Shown one piece after another: positions 44,790 through 53,327 of a stretch of 64,000 nt of DNA. Position 1 is the stretch's first letter, and every line of letters begins with the position of its first letter. The translations under genes and the position numbers were made by a program. Source of the DNA: Devosia sp. RR2S18 (lineage in GTDB: Bacteria > Pseudomonadota > Alphaproteobacteria > Rhizobiales > Devosiaceae); NCBI RefSeq assembly GCF_030177755.1, contig NZ_CP126539.1, positions 434,001 through 498,000 of the forward strand, in the 5' to 3' direction. The notes under the pieces were generated by a model, which saw only the letters and a program-made list of their open reading frames with translations, was not told the DNA's origin and did no database searches.

Positions 44790-44885
44790 GCAGCCGTGCC
44801 GGTGGCTAGAGTCGCCGTCACAATGCTGCTATAAGCGCCCGTCTTTCTGCCCGTCCCGCCTCGATTTTCTCGCCGAGAGTATGCC

Positions 44886-45869
44886 ATGACCGAGTTCTCC
44901 AACCTGCCCGACACCGAGTACAATGCACGGGAGCTGTTCGGCATCGACACCGATCTGGTGGTGAAGGGCTATAAGGAAGCCAATAGCCACGTACCGCCGA
45001 TCGACCCGGATTATTTGTTCGACCGCAACACCACGCTGGCGATCCTGGCAGGCTTCGCCTTTAATCGCCGCGTCATGGTGCAGGGCTATCACGGCACCGG
45101 CAAATCCACCCATATCGAGCAGGTCGCCGCCCGGCTGAACTGGCCGCTGGTCCGCGTCAATCTCGATAGCCACGTGTCGCGTATCGATCTCGTGGGCAAG
45201 GACGCCATCGTGCTCAAGGATGGCAAGCAGGTCACCGAATTCCGCGACGGCATTCTGCCCTGGGCCGTGCAGAACAATGTCGCGATCGTCTTCGACGAAT
45301 ATGACGCTGGGCGTCCCGACGTGATGTTCGTGATCCAGCGCGTGCTGGAAGTTGCGGGACGGCTGACGCTGCTCGACCAGAACCGCGTCATCACGCCGCA
45401 CCCTGCATTCCGCCTGTTCGCCACCACCAACACGATCGGCCTTGGTGACACGTCCGGGCTCTATCACGGCACCCAGCAGATCAACCAGGGCCAGATGGAC
45501 CGCTGGAGCCTGGTGGTGACGCTCAACTACCTGCCGCACGACAAGGAAGTTGGCATCGTGCTGGCCAAGAACAAGTTCTATGGCGAGACCGAAAAGGGCA
45601 AGAAGCTCGTCGGCAATATGGTGCGGTTGGCCGATCTGACCCGCCAGGCCTTCATCAATGGCGATCTCTCCACGGTGATGTCGCCACGCTCGGTGATCAC
45701 CTGGGCCGAGAATGCGCAGATCTTCGGTGGCGATGTGGGCTTTGCCTTCCGCCTGACCTTCCTCAACAAATGCGATGAGCTGGAACGTCCGGTTGTGGCC
45801 GAGTTCTACCAGCGCGTGTTCGGGGAAGATCTGCCGGAATCCTCGGCCAATCTGGCCGTGACGGCGTAG
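44886..45869 (+). CDS. cobS: cobaltochelatase subunit CobS
   Basis: AAA+ ATPase subunit of the aerobic cobaltochelatase (CobN-CobS-CobT), which inserts cobalt into hydrogenobyrinic acid a,c-diamide. The 327-residue product has Walker [10 protein letters not shown] and sensor-type segments ([16 protein letters not shown]). Start ATG 44886. cobT follows on the same strand after a 140-base gap with a palindromic element. CobN is not in the window. Confidence 0.93.
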   Translation: MTEFSNLPDTEYNARELFGIDTDLVVKGYKEANSHVPPIDPDYLFDRNTTLAILAGFAFNRRVMVQGYHGTGKSTHIEQVAARLNWPLVRVNLDSHVSRIDLVGKDAIVLKDGKQVTEFRDGILPWAVQNNVAIVFDEYDAGRPDVMFVIQRVLEVAGRLTLLDQNRVITPHPAFRLFATTNTIGLGDTSGLYHGTQQINQGQMDRWSLVVTLNYLPHDKEVGIVLAKNKFYGETEKGKKLVGNMVRLADLTRQAFINGDLSTVMSPRSVITWAENAQIFGGDVGFAFRLTFLNKCDELERPVVAEFYQRVFGEDLPESSANLAVTA

Positions 45870-45884
45870 GGCAGTTTCGGGCTG

Positions 45885-45964
45885 CGTCATCCCTGCGCGA
45901 GCGGGGGCCTCCGTTTCCGGACCGCTTTTGCAAACAGAGGTTCCCGCGTTTTGCGGGAATGACG
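45885..45964. repeat. cruciform-like palindromic element between cobS and cobT
   Basis: The ends pair (CGTCAT at 45885-45890 with ATGACG at 45959-45964). Inside are a hairpin CCCTGC/GCGGGG, a middle stem CCTC..GTTT with AAAC..GAGG and a hairpin TTCCCGC/GCGGGAA. The layout resembles dispersed intergenic repeats of rhizobia-type genomes. No second copy is seen in this window. Confidence 0.6.
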
Positions 45965-46009
45965 CCGAGATGGACGACTGCGTCGGCGTCCGCAGAATGG
46001 ATTGATTTG

Positions 46010-47899
46010 ATGGCACAACCTCCGCGCAGCAAAGCCAACAAGCCCGACCAGACCCTGGCCTTCAAATCTGCCATGGGAGCGACGGTGCGCGCCATCGGGG
46101 GCAAGGCGGATCTCGAAGTCAGCTTCACCTCGGACCGGCCGCTGCTGACCTCTGACAAGGCGCGGCTCGCCAATTTGCCGCGCCTGCCCACGCGGCGGGA
46201 TATCGCCATTGCCCGCGGGCAGGGCGACGCCATGGCCATGCGGCTGGCCAGCCATGACCCCGACACGCATCGCAAGCGCTCGCCGATGGACCCCATGGCT
46301 CGGGCAGCGTTCGATGCCTTGGAGCAGGCGCGCGTCGAGGCGCTGGGCTGTGTGCGCATGCCGGGCATGGCGGGCAATATCGGAGAGATGCTGGAGGACC
46401 GGCTGTTCCGCGCCAATTTTGCCGAGGTGAGCGCCAAGGACGATGCACCCATTGCCGAAGCCTTGGGCTTGATGTTGCGCGAGAAGCTGGCCGGTGTACC
46501 GGTGCCTCCGTCGGGGCATGCGCTGGTGGAGCTGTGGCGCAACGAGATCGAGCAGAAGGGCGGCAAGTCGCTCGATAGCCTCCTTGATCTCTATGAAAAC
46601 CAGGAGCAGTTCAGCCGCGCGGCCAAGGCGCTGCTGCGCGACCTCAACCTCGTGCCTGAGAGCGAGATGGACGATCCATCGAGCGCGGACGAGGAGAATG
46701 CCGAAAATCAAGAGCCCGAAGAGGGCGAGAACTCCGACCAGGCGCCTGAGCCGGGCGAGGGCGAGAACGACTCCCAGGACACCAGCGAAGACCAGCAGGC
46801 CGGCGAGAGCGAAGAGACGGGCGACGTCGAAGGCATCGAGTCCGATATGGCCGAGACCGACGACGATGCGGCGGCCGAAGCGGGGGAAGATGCCCCCATG
46901 CCGCCGCCCGCCAAGGATGGTGGCACGGAGCTCTCCAACCAGTTCAACTACAAGGTCTTCACTCAGAAATTCGATGAGATCGTCAAGGCGGCCGAGCTGT
47001 GCCCGCCCGACGAGCTCGACCAGTTGCGGGCGCTGCTCGATAAGCAGCTTGAGAGCCTTGCCGGGGCGGTGGCGCGACTGGCCAACAAGCTGCAGCGGCG
47101 GCTGATGGCCAAGCAGAACCGGAGCTGGCAGTTCGACCTCGAAGAGGGCCTGCTCGATACGGCGCGGCTGACGCGCGTCGTTACGGACCCGATGCAGGCG
47201 CTGAGCTTCAAGGTCGAGAACGATACCGATTTCCGCGACACCGTGGTGACGCTGCTGATCGACAATTCGGGCTCGATGCGCGGCCGGCCGATCACCATTG
47301 CGGCAATCTGCGGGGACATTCTGGCGCGCACGCTCGAGCGGTGCGGCGTCAAGGTGGAGATCCTGGGGTTCACCACAAGGGCCTGGAAGGGCGGCAAGTC
47401 GCGCGAGGCGTGGCTGGAGGCCAATCGTCCGGCCAATCCGGGGCGGGTCAACGACATCCGCCACATCATCTACAAGGCAGCCGACGAGCCCTGGCGGCAT
47501 GCGCGGCGCAACCTTGGCCTGATGATGCGCGAGGGGCTGCTCAAGGAGAATATCGACGGCGAGGCGCTGGAATGGGCGCGCAAGCGGTTGATGGCGCGGC
47601 CGGAAGCCCGGCGCATCCTGATGGTGATCTCGGACGGCGCGCCGGTCGACGACTCCACCCAGTCGGTCAATGCGGGCAATTATCTCGAAGCCCATCTGCG
47701 GCAGGTGATCGAGGATATCGAGACACGCTCGCCCATCCAGCTGGTGGCCGTGGGCATCGGGCACGACGTGACGCGCTATTATCGGCGCGCGGTGACGCTG
47801 CTCGATGCCGAGGAACTGGCGGGAGCACTGACCGACGAGTTGGCAGCTTTGTTCGATGAAGAACTGCCGGCGCAAGTCCGGCGACGCGGGCGCCGATGA
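46010..47899 (+). CDS. cobT: cobaltochelatase subunit CobT
   Basis: The non-ATPase partner of CobS in cobalt insertion. The 629-residue protein has an N-terminal region ending about residue 200, a long acidic low-complexity linker (about 220-300, repeats of EEGEN/EDDA) and a C-terminal VWA domain with the MIDAS motif DNSGSM. Start ATG 46010 ([11 protein letters not shown]); the frame is open earlier, but the palindrome lies there. It overlaps the next gene by four bases. Confidence 0.93.
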   Translation: MAQPPRSKANKPDQTLAFKSAMGATVRAIGGKADLEVSFTSDRPLLTSDKARLANLPRLPTRRDIAIARGQGDAMAMRLASHDPDTHRKRSPMDPMARAAFDALEQARVEALGCVRMPGMAGNIGEMLEDRLFRANFAEVSAKDDAPIAEALGLMLREKLAGVPVPPSGHALVELWRNEIEQKGGKSLDSLLDLYENQEQFSRAAKALLRDLNLVPESEMDDPSSADEENAENQEPEEGENSDQAPEPGEGENDSQDTSEDQQAGESEETGDVEGIESDMAETDDDAAAEAGEDAPMPPPAKDGGTELSNQFNYKVFTQKFDEIVKAAELCPPDELDQLRALLDKQLESLAGAVARLANKLQRRLMAKQNRSWQFDLEEGLLDTARLTRVVTDPMQALSFKVENDTDFRDTVVTLLIDNSGSMRGRPITIAAICGDILARTLERCGVKVEILGFTTRAWKGGKSREAWLEANRPANPGRVNDIRHIIYKAADEPWRHARRNLGLMMREGLLKENIDGEALEWARKRLMARPEARRILMVISDGAPVDDSTQSVNAGNYLEAHLRQVIEDIETRSPIQLVAVGIGHDVTRYYRRAVTLLDAEELAGALTDELAALFDEELPAQVRRRGRR

Positions 47900-48894
47900 G
47901 GCGGGTTGCGGCAACGCTCGCGGTCTGGTTGCTGGCTGGGATAGCCCAGGCCCAGCCAGTGCCGGTGAGTGTGACTGCCGCGCCCATCGACACCTTCAAG
48001 GACGTGCCGGTCGGTGGGCAGGTAGATGGCCTCATCTGGCGGGGTGGGGTATCGCTCACCAGCCAGCAGGACACTTTTGGGGGTCTTTCCGGCCTCGCGG
48101 TCACGGGGCCGCACCAGCAGGTGGTGTTCGTTACCGATCGCGGCAGTTTCATCTCCGGCCAGCTGGCCTATGACGACCAAGCGCGCCTGTTCGGTTTCAT
48201 CGGGGTGACGGCCGAGGCGCTGCAGAACTCACGCGGGGAGGTGCTGCCGCGCCAATATGCGCGGGACGCCGAGTCGGTCGACACCATCTACCGGAACGGC
48301 GAACCGATTGCGGTGCGAGTGGGATTCGAGCATTTGACTCGCGTGGCCGATTTCGCGCTGGTTGATGGGATCCCCGGTGGCGCGGCGCGCGAGGTGAGCA
48401 TCCCCGATTGGCTCACCAATCTTCGCACCAATCAATCGCTGGAATCGCTGTGCATTGCGCCCCCGGCCTCACCCATAGCCGGATCGACGCTGCTGCTGAC
48501 CGAAGATGCCCGTGACGAGGCGGGCAACCAGCGCGGCTGGTTCCTGGGGCAGAACGATGTGGGGCCGGTGAGCTATCGCAGCAGCAATCGCCTGGTGCCG
48601 ACCGATTGCGCCTTCTTGCCCAATGGGGACCTGTTGGTGCTGGAACGTGGCGTGTCGCTCTTGACCTTTCTGATGGCGGTGCGGCGGGTTCCAGCGGCGG
48701 AGGTGCGGCCGGGCAATGTCATGGTAGGCGAAGTGCTGCTCGAGGCGCAGGGTGGCGACGTCGACAACATGGAAGCGCTTGCCGTGCACAGTGCGCCGGA
48801 CGGGGAAACGCGCATCCTTGTCGGCTCGGACAACAATTTCAACGATTGGCAGCGGACATTGCTGCTGGAGTTCGCGCTGCCCACTACGCCTTAG
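47896..48894 (+). CDS. esterase-like activity of phytase family protein
   Basis: A 332-residue secreted protein with a signal peptide (about 1-19) and a propeller-like domain of the phytase-esterase (DUF, PF13449-like) family, as seen in [29 protein letters not shown] and DNMEALAVH. Start ATG 47896 overlaps the cobT stop (ATGA). Such a gene follows cobT in several relatives by my recollection. The substrate is unknown and the enzyme activity is not established. Confidence 0.8.
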   Translation: MRRVAATLAVWLLAGIAQAQPVPVSVTAAPIDTFKDVPVGGQVDGLIWRGGVSLTSQQDTFGGLSGLAVTGPHQQVVFVTDRGSFISGQLAYDDQARLFGFIGVTAEALQNSRGEVLPRQYARDAESVDTIYRNGEPIAVRVGFEHLTRVADFALVDGIPGGAAREVSIPDWLTNLRTNQSLESLCIAPPASPIAGSTLLLTEDARDEAGNQRGWFLGQNDVGPVSYRSSNRLVPTDCAFLPNGDLLVLERGVSLLTFLMAVRRVPAAEVRPGNVMVGEVLLEAQGGDVDNMEALAVHSAPDGETRILVGSDNNFNDWQRTLLLEFALPTTP

Positions 48895-48908
48895 GTCCTG
48901 ATGGGGCG

Positions 48909-48930
48909 GCCGCCCTCGCGGGAGGGCGGC
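48909..48930. terminator. bidirectional hairpin, 48.9 kb
   Basis: A 9-bp perfect stem GCCGCCCTC/GAGGGCGGC with a 4-base loop lies between the convergent phytase-like gene and the transporter. Only TCATTT follows on the plus strand, so strength is moderate. Confidence 0.55.
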
Positions 48931-48944
48931 TCATTTGGGCGGGC

Positions 48945-49580
48945 TTACGCCGCCACCGGCATGCGGCGCAGCACCAGATCGCGAACGGTCTTGTAGGGGG
49001 CGAGCAGCAGGACCGCCAGGACCAGCTTGACCAAGAAGTCACCCAGAGCGAGGGATTGCCACAGCTCCACCTCCGGGCCGATGCCGAGCAGCGGCGCGGG
49101 GAAGGCCAGCGAGGAATCCTCCATGCCGAACAGGGCGTCGATACCGGCAAAGGCTGGCGCCATGGCCAGACCGAAGAAGATGACAGTGTCGAGTGCCGAA
49201 CTCACCAGCGAGGAGAACATCGGCGGCTGCCACCAGGCGCCGTTGCGTAGGCGATGGAAGATCGAGATGTCGAGGAACTGGGCAACGAGAAACGCCGTGC
49301 CCGAAGCAATGGCGATGCGGGGCGTCGCGAGATAGATCGAGAGCACCACGGCCACGGCGAAGCCAGCGATCACCACAAGGCGGGCCTTGGCAGGGCCAAA
49401 GGCGCGATTGCTCAGATCGGTGACAAGGAAGGCGACGGGATAGGTGAAGGCGCCCCAGGTGAGGATGTCACCGAGATTGACACCGCCCAGCTGGGCGTCG
49501 ACGGGGAACTGGACCAGGAAATTGGACGCGGCAACGACCGCGACCATGGCGGCGACAGCCACCAGGAAACGAGCAAGCAT
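48945..49580 (-). CDS. yhhQ: queuosine precursor transporter (VUT/YhhQ family)
   Basis: A 211-residue integral membrane protein of the VUT (YhhQ) family with six hydrophobic helices. YhhQ imports queuine precursors (preQ0/preQ1) for tRNA modification. The conserved segments include TYPVAFLVTDLSNRAFG and LVSSALDTVIFFG. It complements gluQ at 15.8 kb functionally. I see no convincing preQ1 aptamer in the upstream 80 bases. Start ATG 49580. Confidence 0.88.
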   Translation of the reverse strand: MLARFLVAVAAMVAVVAASNFLVQFPVDAQLGGVNLGDILTWGAFTYPVAFLVTDLSNRAFGPAKARLVVIAGFAVAVVLSIYLATPRIAIASGTAFLVAQFLDISIFHRLRNGAWWQPPMFSSLVSSALDTVIFFGLAMAPAFAGIDALFGMEDSSLAFPAPLLGIGPEVELWQSLALGDFLVKLVLAVLLLAPYKTVRDLVLRRMPVAA

Positions 49581-49654
49581 CAGAATGCACCTCTATCGAT
49601 CCGCTGCCGGCATCAGACCGGGGCGGCTGAAGACGTTCTGCACCACCATGGTGC

Positions 49655-49690
49655 AAAACAAAAGCCGCGCGGACGAAAGATCCACGCGGC
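49655..49690 (-). terminator. intrinsic terminator after rpmB
   Basis: On the minus strand, GCCGCGTGG pairs with CCGCGCGGC (one mismatch) around a 9-base loop, followed by TTTTGTTTT. It lies 25 bases after the rpmB stop. Confidence 0.85.
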
Positions 49691-49714
49691 TAAACTTGTG
49701 GTGGGCCGGATCGC

Positions 49715-49999
49715 TTAGGACGCGAGAGCGGCGCGCACTTCCTTCTTGATGCCCAGGGCGAGCGGGGAGAGGTCCGCATCAGCCTGCTTGAGCAGGAAAG
49801 CGTCCAGGCCACCGCGGTGCTCGACGGTCCGCAGAGCCGCAGCGCACACGCGCAGCTTGACCGGGCGCTCGAGCGCCTCGGACAGGAGCGTCACGTTGAG
49901 CAGGTTGGGGAGGAACCGACGACGGGTACGGTTGAGGGCGTGGGAGACGTTGTTGCCAACCATCACACCCTTGCCGGTAAGTTCACAGCGACGTGCCAT
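49715..49999 (-). CDS. rpmB: 50S ribosomal protein L28
   Basis: A 94-residue large-subunit ribosomal protein, with the bacterial L28 start [11 protein letters not shown] and the [17 protein letters not shown] segment. Only Cys 5 of the zinc-type pairs is retained near the N-terminus, as in the non-zinc (C-) form. Start ATG 49999. It is divergent from the DUF3108 gene, an arrangement that recurs in Hyphomicrobiales. It has its own terminator. Confidence 0.96.
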   Translation of the reverse strand: MARRCELTGKGVMVGNNVSHALNRTRRRFLPNLLNVTLLSEALERPVKLRVCAAALRTVEHRGGLDAFLLKQADADLSPLALGIKKEVRAALAS

Positions 50000-50206
50000 T
50001 GGAAGATATCCTATTTGTGTAAAGGTCCTGCGTGGCGGGGACTCCCGCAACGGGCCTCATTTGTTGTGAAATCTGGCGCGTCTTTAGAGAAAAGGGGCGT
50101 TGCCGTCAAGGCAAAGCGGGCTCAAGAGGGCGCGAGCGCCTTGCACAGCAGGAGTCTGGCAGGCAGGTTCGAGCTGTTGTTTGATTCGACGCCGAGGTCC
50201 GAGCCC

Positions 50207-50989
50207 TTGCCGAGTTTTCGTTTTGCCCCGCTGGCTGCCTTGGCGCTGCTGGTCTCCAACCCCGCCCTGGCGCAGGACGTCGATGCCCGTGCAAGCTATG
50301 TCTTGACGCTGGGTGGCATCAACATCGCCGCCATGAACGTCGACCTGACCGATGATGGCGCGCGCTATCGGCTGGACCTTCGGGCCAATGTCGCTGGACT
50401 GGGCTCGATGGTGGCGAGCGGGACGGCGACGGCGCGCTCGGAAGGGCGCTCCTCTGGCGCCGTGCTGAGCGCGGATGAGTTCGGATTGCAGACCGTTGCG
50501 AGCGGGGAAACCTTCTCGATCGATGCGTCCTTTGCCGGCGGCAATGTTGCTGCCTTCAAGGTTGAGCCGCCGATCCTCGACAATTATGACCGGGTGCCGC
50601 TCGAGCGCCGCCACCTGACAGGGGTGGGCGATTTTATGTCTGCTTTCGTGCTCAAGGGGAACGCGCTCGACCGCAGTCTTTGCCAGCGCAAGACCAGCAT
50701 CTTCACCGGCGTCGAGCGCTTCAACATCTCGATGAGCTATGCCGGAGACGACCAGGCGACCTCGCCGCGGACCGGTTACCAGGGCCCCGTGGTGCTGTGC
50801 ACGGTCGACTATGATCCGGTGGCCGGGCATTTCACCACCTCCGAAATCACCAATTATCTTGCCGATAGCGACCGCATCATCATCTGGTATGCGCCACTCG
50901 GCGCTACCGGCTATTTTATCCCCTATCGCGTGCTGCTGGGCACCAATATGGGCGATCTCTCCATGGTGCTGACGGGAATGCAGTACTAG
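50207..50989 (+). CDS. DUF3108 domain protein, exported
   Basis: A 260-residue protein with a signal peptide (about 1-21, ending ALA) followed by a DUF3108 beta-rich domain (SYVLTLGGINIAAMNVDLTDDG). I take TTG 50207 as start because the peptide then begins with the signal sequence and GAGG lies about nine bases upstream. TTG 50177 is an alternative. Function unknown; DUF3108 proteins are often envelope associated. It ends three bases before the convergent flavodoxin-like gene. Confidence 0.8.
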   Translation: MPSFRFAPLAALALLVSNPALAQDVDARASYVLTLGGINIAAMNVDLTDDGARYRLDLRANVAGLGSMVASGTATARSEGRSSGAVLSADEFGLQTVASGETFSIDASFAGGNVAAFKVEPPILDNYDRVPLERRHLTGVGDFMSAFVLKGNALDRSLCQRKTSIFTGVERFNISMSYAGDDQATSPRTGYQGPVVLCTVDYDPVAGHFTTSEITNYLADSDRIIIWYAPLGATGYFIPYRVLLGTNMGDLSMVLTGMQY

Positions 50990-50992
50990 CGG

Positions 50993-52087
50993 CTATTTCT
51001 GCCGCGGCGCCTCGAGGTCGTTGCCTGGAATTTCATGCCCGGCGCGCCGCGCTAAAAGGGCATCGCGCAGGGTGCGGGCGGCATTGCGTACCTCCTCCTG
51101 CATTGCGAGATCCTTGTCGAGCGAGACATGGTTGGTGGCGTAAGGCTCCCAATAGCCGATATAGCGGTCGAGTTCGGCCAGGGGTCCAGCGGGCGCCATT
51201 TCCATGAATTTGAGCCAATCGGAGATGGAGCGCTGCACGTCCTTGGCGCCTTCCACATCACCATGGACGATGACCGAGAAGAGGCGGCCCTTGAGTTGGC
51301 GCGGGTAATCCCAGCCATCAAGCTCGATCTGCTTGGCCAAGTCGGCGTGTTTGCCCTGAGTGCGGGTGGGATCGGGATTACCGCCATCGGCACAGACCAG
51401 GCGGTCCATCATCGCCTTGAGAGGCGCTGAGACCTGATACCAGTTGACCGGCGAGACGATCAGCACGCCGTCGGCCTTGATCCACATAGGGTAGATCTCG
51501 TTCATCCAGTCCTGGCTCTGGCCCAGTGAGTAATTGGGGTAGCAGGAGCAGGGCCAGTGGCAGAGCGGGGCTGCGGTCGAAAAGCAGGATTTGCAGGGGT
51601 GAATGTTGCGCCCATACTCGGAAATGGTGCGCGAGAGATCGAGGATTTCGGTCTGGAAGCCAGCCTCCAGCAGCACTTCCTCGGCCAGCTTCACCAGCCG
51701 GAATGACTTGCTCATCTCGCCGGGGCAGGTGTGTTCGCTGCGCGCCGAACCGTTGATCAGCAGGATACGATAGGGGCGGTCACCCGTTTCGTAGTCGCGT
51801 TGTGCACGTTCCACCGCAGCCTTGGCGGCGACCCAATCCTCGGCAAGGTCATAGTCGGGATCGGCGTATCCAGGACCGGCTTTGACGGTGCGCGGCGCCT
51901 TGCGCTGGTGGGCATAGGCATCCCAGGCCGCCTCGGTGATCCGCTCCAATTCTGCCCCAAGCGTATCGAAGTTGGGGTCAATGAACTGGCTGCGGAAGCG
52001 CGCCTTGAACTCAGTCTCGTCCAGCCGCGGGCTGGGCATGCCCTTGCGCGGTTCGGGGGCAGGGGCGGCTTGCTGTTCTTGCTGCAT
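50993..52087 (-). CDS. flavodoxin-like NAD(P)H-dependent oxidoreductase
   Basis: A 364-residue protein with a central flavodoxin-type domain (about 105-280): the phosphate loop LINGSARSEHTCPGEMSK, and a long cysteine-rich insertion (PCKSCFSTAAPLCHWPCSC) typical of the FMN-reductase/ISF-like proteins. The N-terminal 100 residues are an added helical region. Substrate unknown. It stands on the minus strand between the DUF3108 gene and the SnoaL-like remnant and may be an accessory insertion in a conserved block. Start ATG 52087. Confidence 0.8.
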   Translation of the reverse strand: MQQEQQAAPAPEPRKGMPSPRLDETEFKARFRSQFIDPNFDTLGAELERITEAAWDAYAHQRKAPRTVKAGPGYADPDYDLAEDWVAAKAAVERAQRDYETGDRPYRILLINGSARSEHTCPGEMSKSFRLVKLAEEVLLEAGFQTEILDLSRTISEYGRNIHPCKSCFSTAAPLCHWPCSCYPNYSLGQSQDWMNEIYPMWIKADGVLIVSPVNWYQVSAPLKAMMDRLVCADGGNPDPTRTQGKHADLAKQIELDGWDYPRQLKGRLFSVIVHGDVEGAKDVQRSISDWLKFMEMAPAGPLAELDRYIGYWEPYATNHVSLDKDLAMQEEVRNAARTLRDALLARRAGHEIPGNDLEAPRQK

Positions 52088-52153
52088 GTAAGTCTCCGTC
52101 CTCGGGGAATGGGCGACTTGCAGCGGCGGTTCCGTGTCTGTCCCAACCCAGGA

Positions 52154-52437
52154 CGGTCAATGGGTTTTTCGTTAGCGGGTGCGGTGGAGCGCGGCCTTTT
52201 GCCGAACGTGAAGTGTTAACGTGCACTGCAGCCGCATCTCGCAGGTGTAAAGCCCTCGTCAGGGAAGTGCCGATTCTGCTGAGAGTTAGGAGTTTGGCAA
52301 CGAAGCTGAACAGCTTGGTGGTCGCTAAGCTGTTCCATGAACGTGCTCTTGGTGGGGATGGCCGGTTCGCCCACCAGATGTGGTCTGGAACAAAGCCGGA
52401 CTCAGACCATCCTCGCGATTCTCCCCCTGTTCGTTCC
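52154..52437. repeat. duplicated non-coding element, copy A
   Basis: It shares three ordered blocks with copy B (52921-53216). Block 1 begins CGGTCAA.GGGTTTTTCGTTA (20 of 21 identical), block 2 begins TGCCGATTCTG 114 bases later in both copies, and block 3 is GAACAAA.CCGGACTCA about 120-132 bases further. Between blocks the sequence has diverged. Both copies are direct repeats with the SnoaL-like gene between them. No reading frame is conserved, so it looks like RNA or a DNA element. Confidence 0.65.
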
Positions 52438-52463
52438 TGCTTTGGACCAAGACCGAACAGGGG
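52424..52463. repeat. 10-bp inverted repeat at end of copy A
   Basis: CCCCTGTTCG (52424-52433) and CGAACAGGGG (52454-52463) form a perfect stem with a 20-base loop. Copy B does not keep this stem. It may be a transcription terminator or an operator, without a T-run. Confidence 0.45.
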
Positions 52464-52501
52464 TGACGCCAGCGCGACCGAAGCGTCCCGCTCTGGGACA
52501 G

Positions 52502-52839
52502 CTACAGCGTTTCGAGGCACGTGATCGTCCCGTCGGAAACGGTGAAGGCCTGCTCCAGGGTCAGCGGGCTTCCGGGAAAGTACCCGATACCTCAAGCGTC
52601 GCCACCGTGCGGCCGGGCTCGGACCGGATGCTGTGCACGCGATAACGAGGCTGGTAGGCCGCAGCGGTCTTCTGCACCCAATCGCTGATCGCCCCGATGC
52701 CCGCATAGGTGTGGCCCTCGTCGCGCACCGTCGCATCGGCAGCAAAGAAGGTCGTGAGCTTATTTGTTTCGCCGCGATTGGCGGCCTCGAAATAGTCGGC
52801 GACCGGTGCGGGTAGCTGGTCATGAGATTGCGTTGTCAT
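52502..52839 (-). pseudogene. SnoaL-like nuclear transport factor 2 family protein, frameshifted
   Basis: From ATG 52839 the frame reads 92 residues of a SnoaL/NTF2-like fold and ends early at 52561. Near 52573-52575 one base is missing (CCCGGA where CCxGGA is needed). In the next frame translation continues as GSPLTLEQAFTVSDG to a TAG at 52502, giving about 112 residues in all. Such proteins are small cyclases, isomerases or binding proteins of unknown substrate. The frameshift may be real or a base-call error. Confidence 0.75.
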
Positions 52840-53327
52840 GGCGGAAGCTCCTCTTGTGAGATGCCCCTTCTTGCCACGGGTGCGCTGACAGACCGCGTCA
52901 GCAGCTTTCCCGATCTGACCCGGTCAAAGGGTTTTTCGTTAATTTCGCACCAGGAAAGACCTGCCGGGCGGGAGGCCGAAGCTTAAAGGAAAGCAAGCTC
53001 GGCGAACGCATGGCCGTAACCGGTCGGTAGGACTTGCCGATTCTGGCGCCGAATTAACTGCTTTGCAACCAAGATGAACGGTGCTGACTGCCGCAAGGCG
53101 AACGGAGGAACGGGTGGCGTGCTCCTGGCGTTGCCCGGGTGCGGCTACATACAAGGACTAGTGCGTGAACAAACCCGGACTCACCAATTCCAGCCGATTC
53201 GGTTCTGTTTCGTTCCGCAGATGTTCTGCTTCTTAAGGTGAAGGCCTGGACTGGGCTTGATGATGTACCTCATTGGGACGCCGCCACCCCTCGCAGAAGC
53301 TGTTTCCATTCCCTACATTAGGCGCCG
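52840..53327. other. intergenic region with repeat copy B
   Basis: No convincing gene in 488 bases. It contains copy B of the duplicated element, from 52921 to 53216. The helicase promoter probably lies after it. Confidence 0.6.
52921..53216. repeat. duplicated non-coding element, copy B
   Basis: Counterpart of copy A at 52154-52437, in the same orientation, 767 bases downstream. Block spacing is the same from block 1 to block 2 (114 bases) and 12 bases longer from block 2 to block 3. Confidence 0.65.

Larger units (their letters stand above)
52088..52501. other. intergenic region with repeat copy A
   Basis: No coding frame is convincing in this 414-base gap. It holds copy A of the duplicated element (52154-52437) and a 10-bp inverted repeat at 52424-52463. 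Confidence 0.6.

Noticed and set aside
45887..47914. 675-codon minus-strand frame opposite cobT
   Set aside because: CobT carries a clear VWA/MIDAS domain and acidic linker. The opposing frame has no known domain.
49581..49660. Possible preQ1 riboswitch upstream of yhhQ
   Set aside because: The region lacks the short aptamer pattern expected for known preQ1 classes.
52213..52524. Plus-strand frame of 103 codons across copy A of the repeat
   Set aside because: The corresponding region of copy B has stops in this frame and no protein similarity is preserved.
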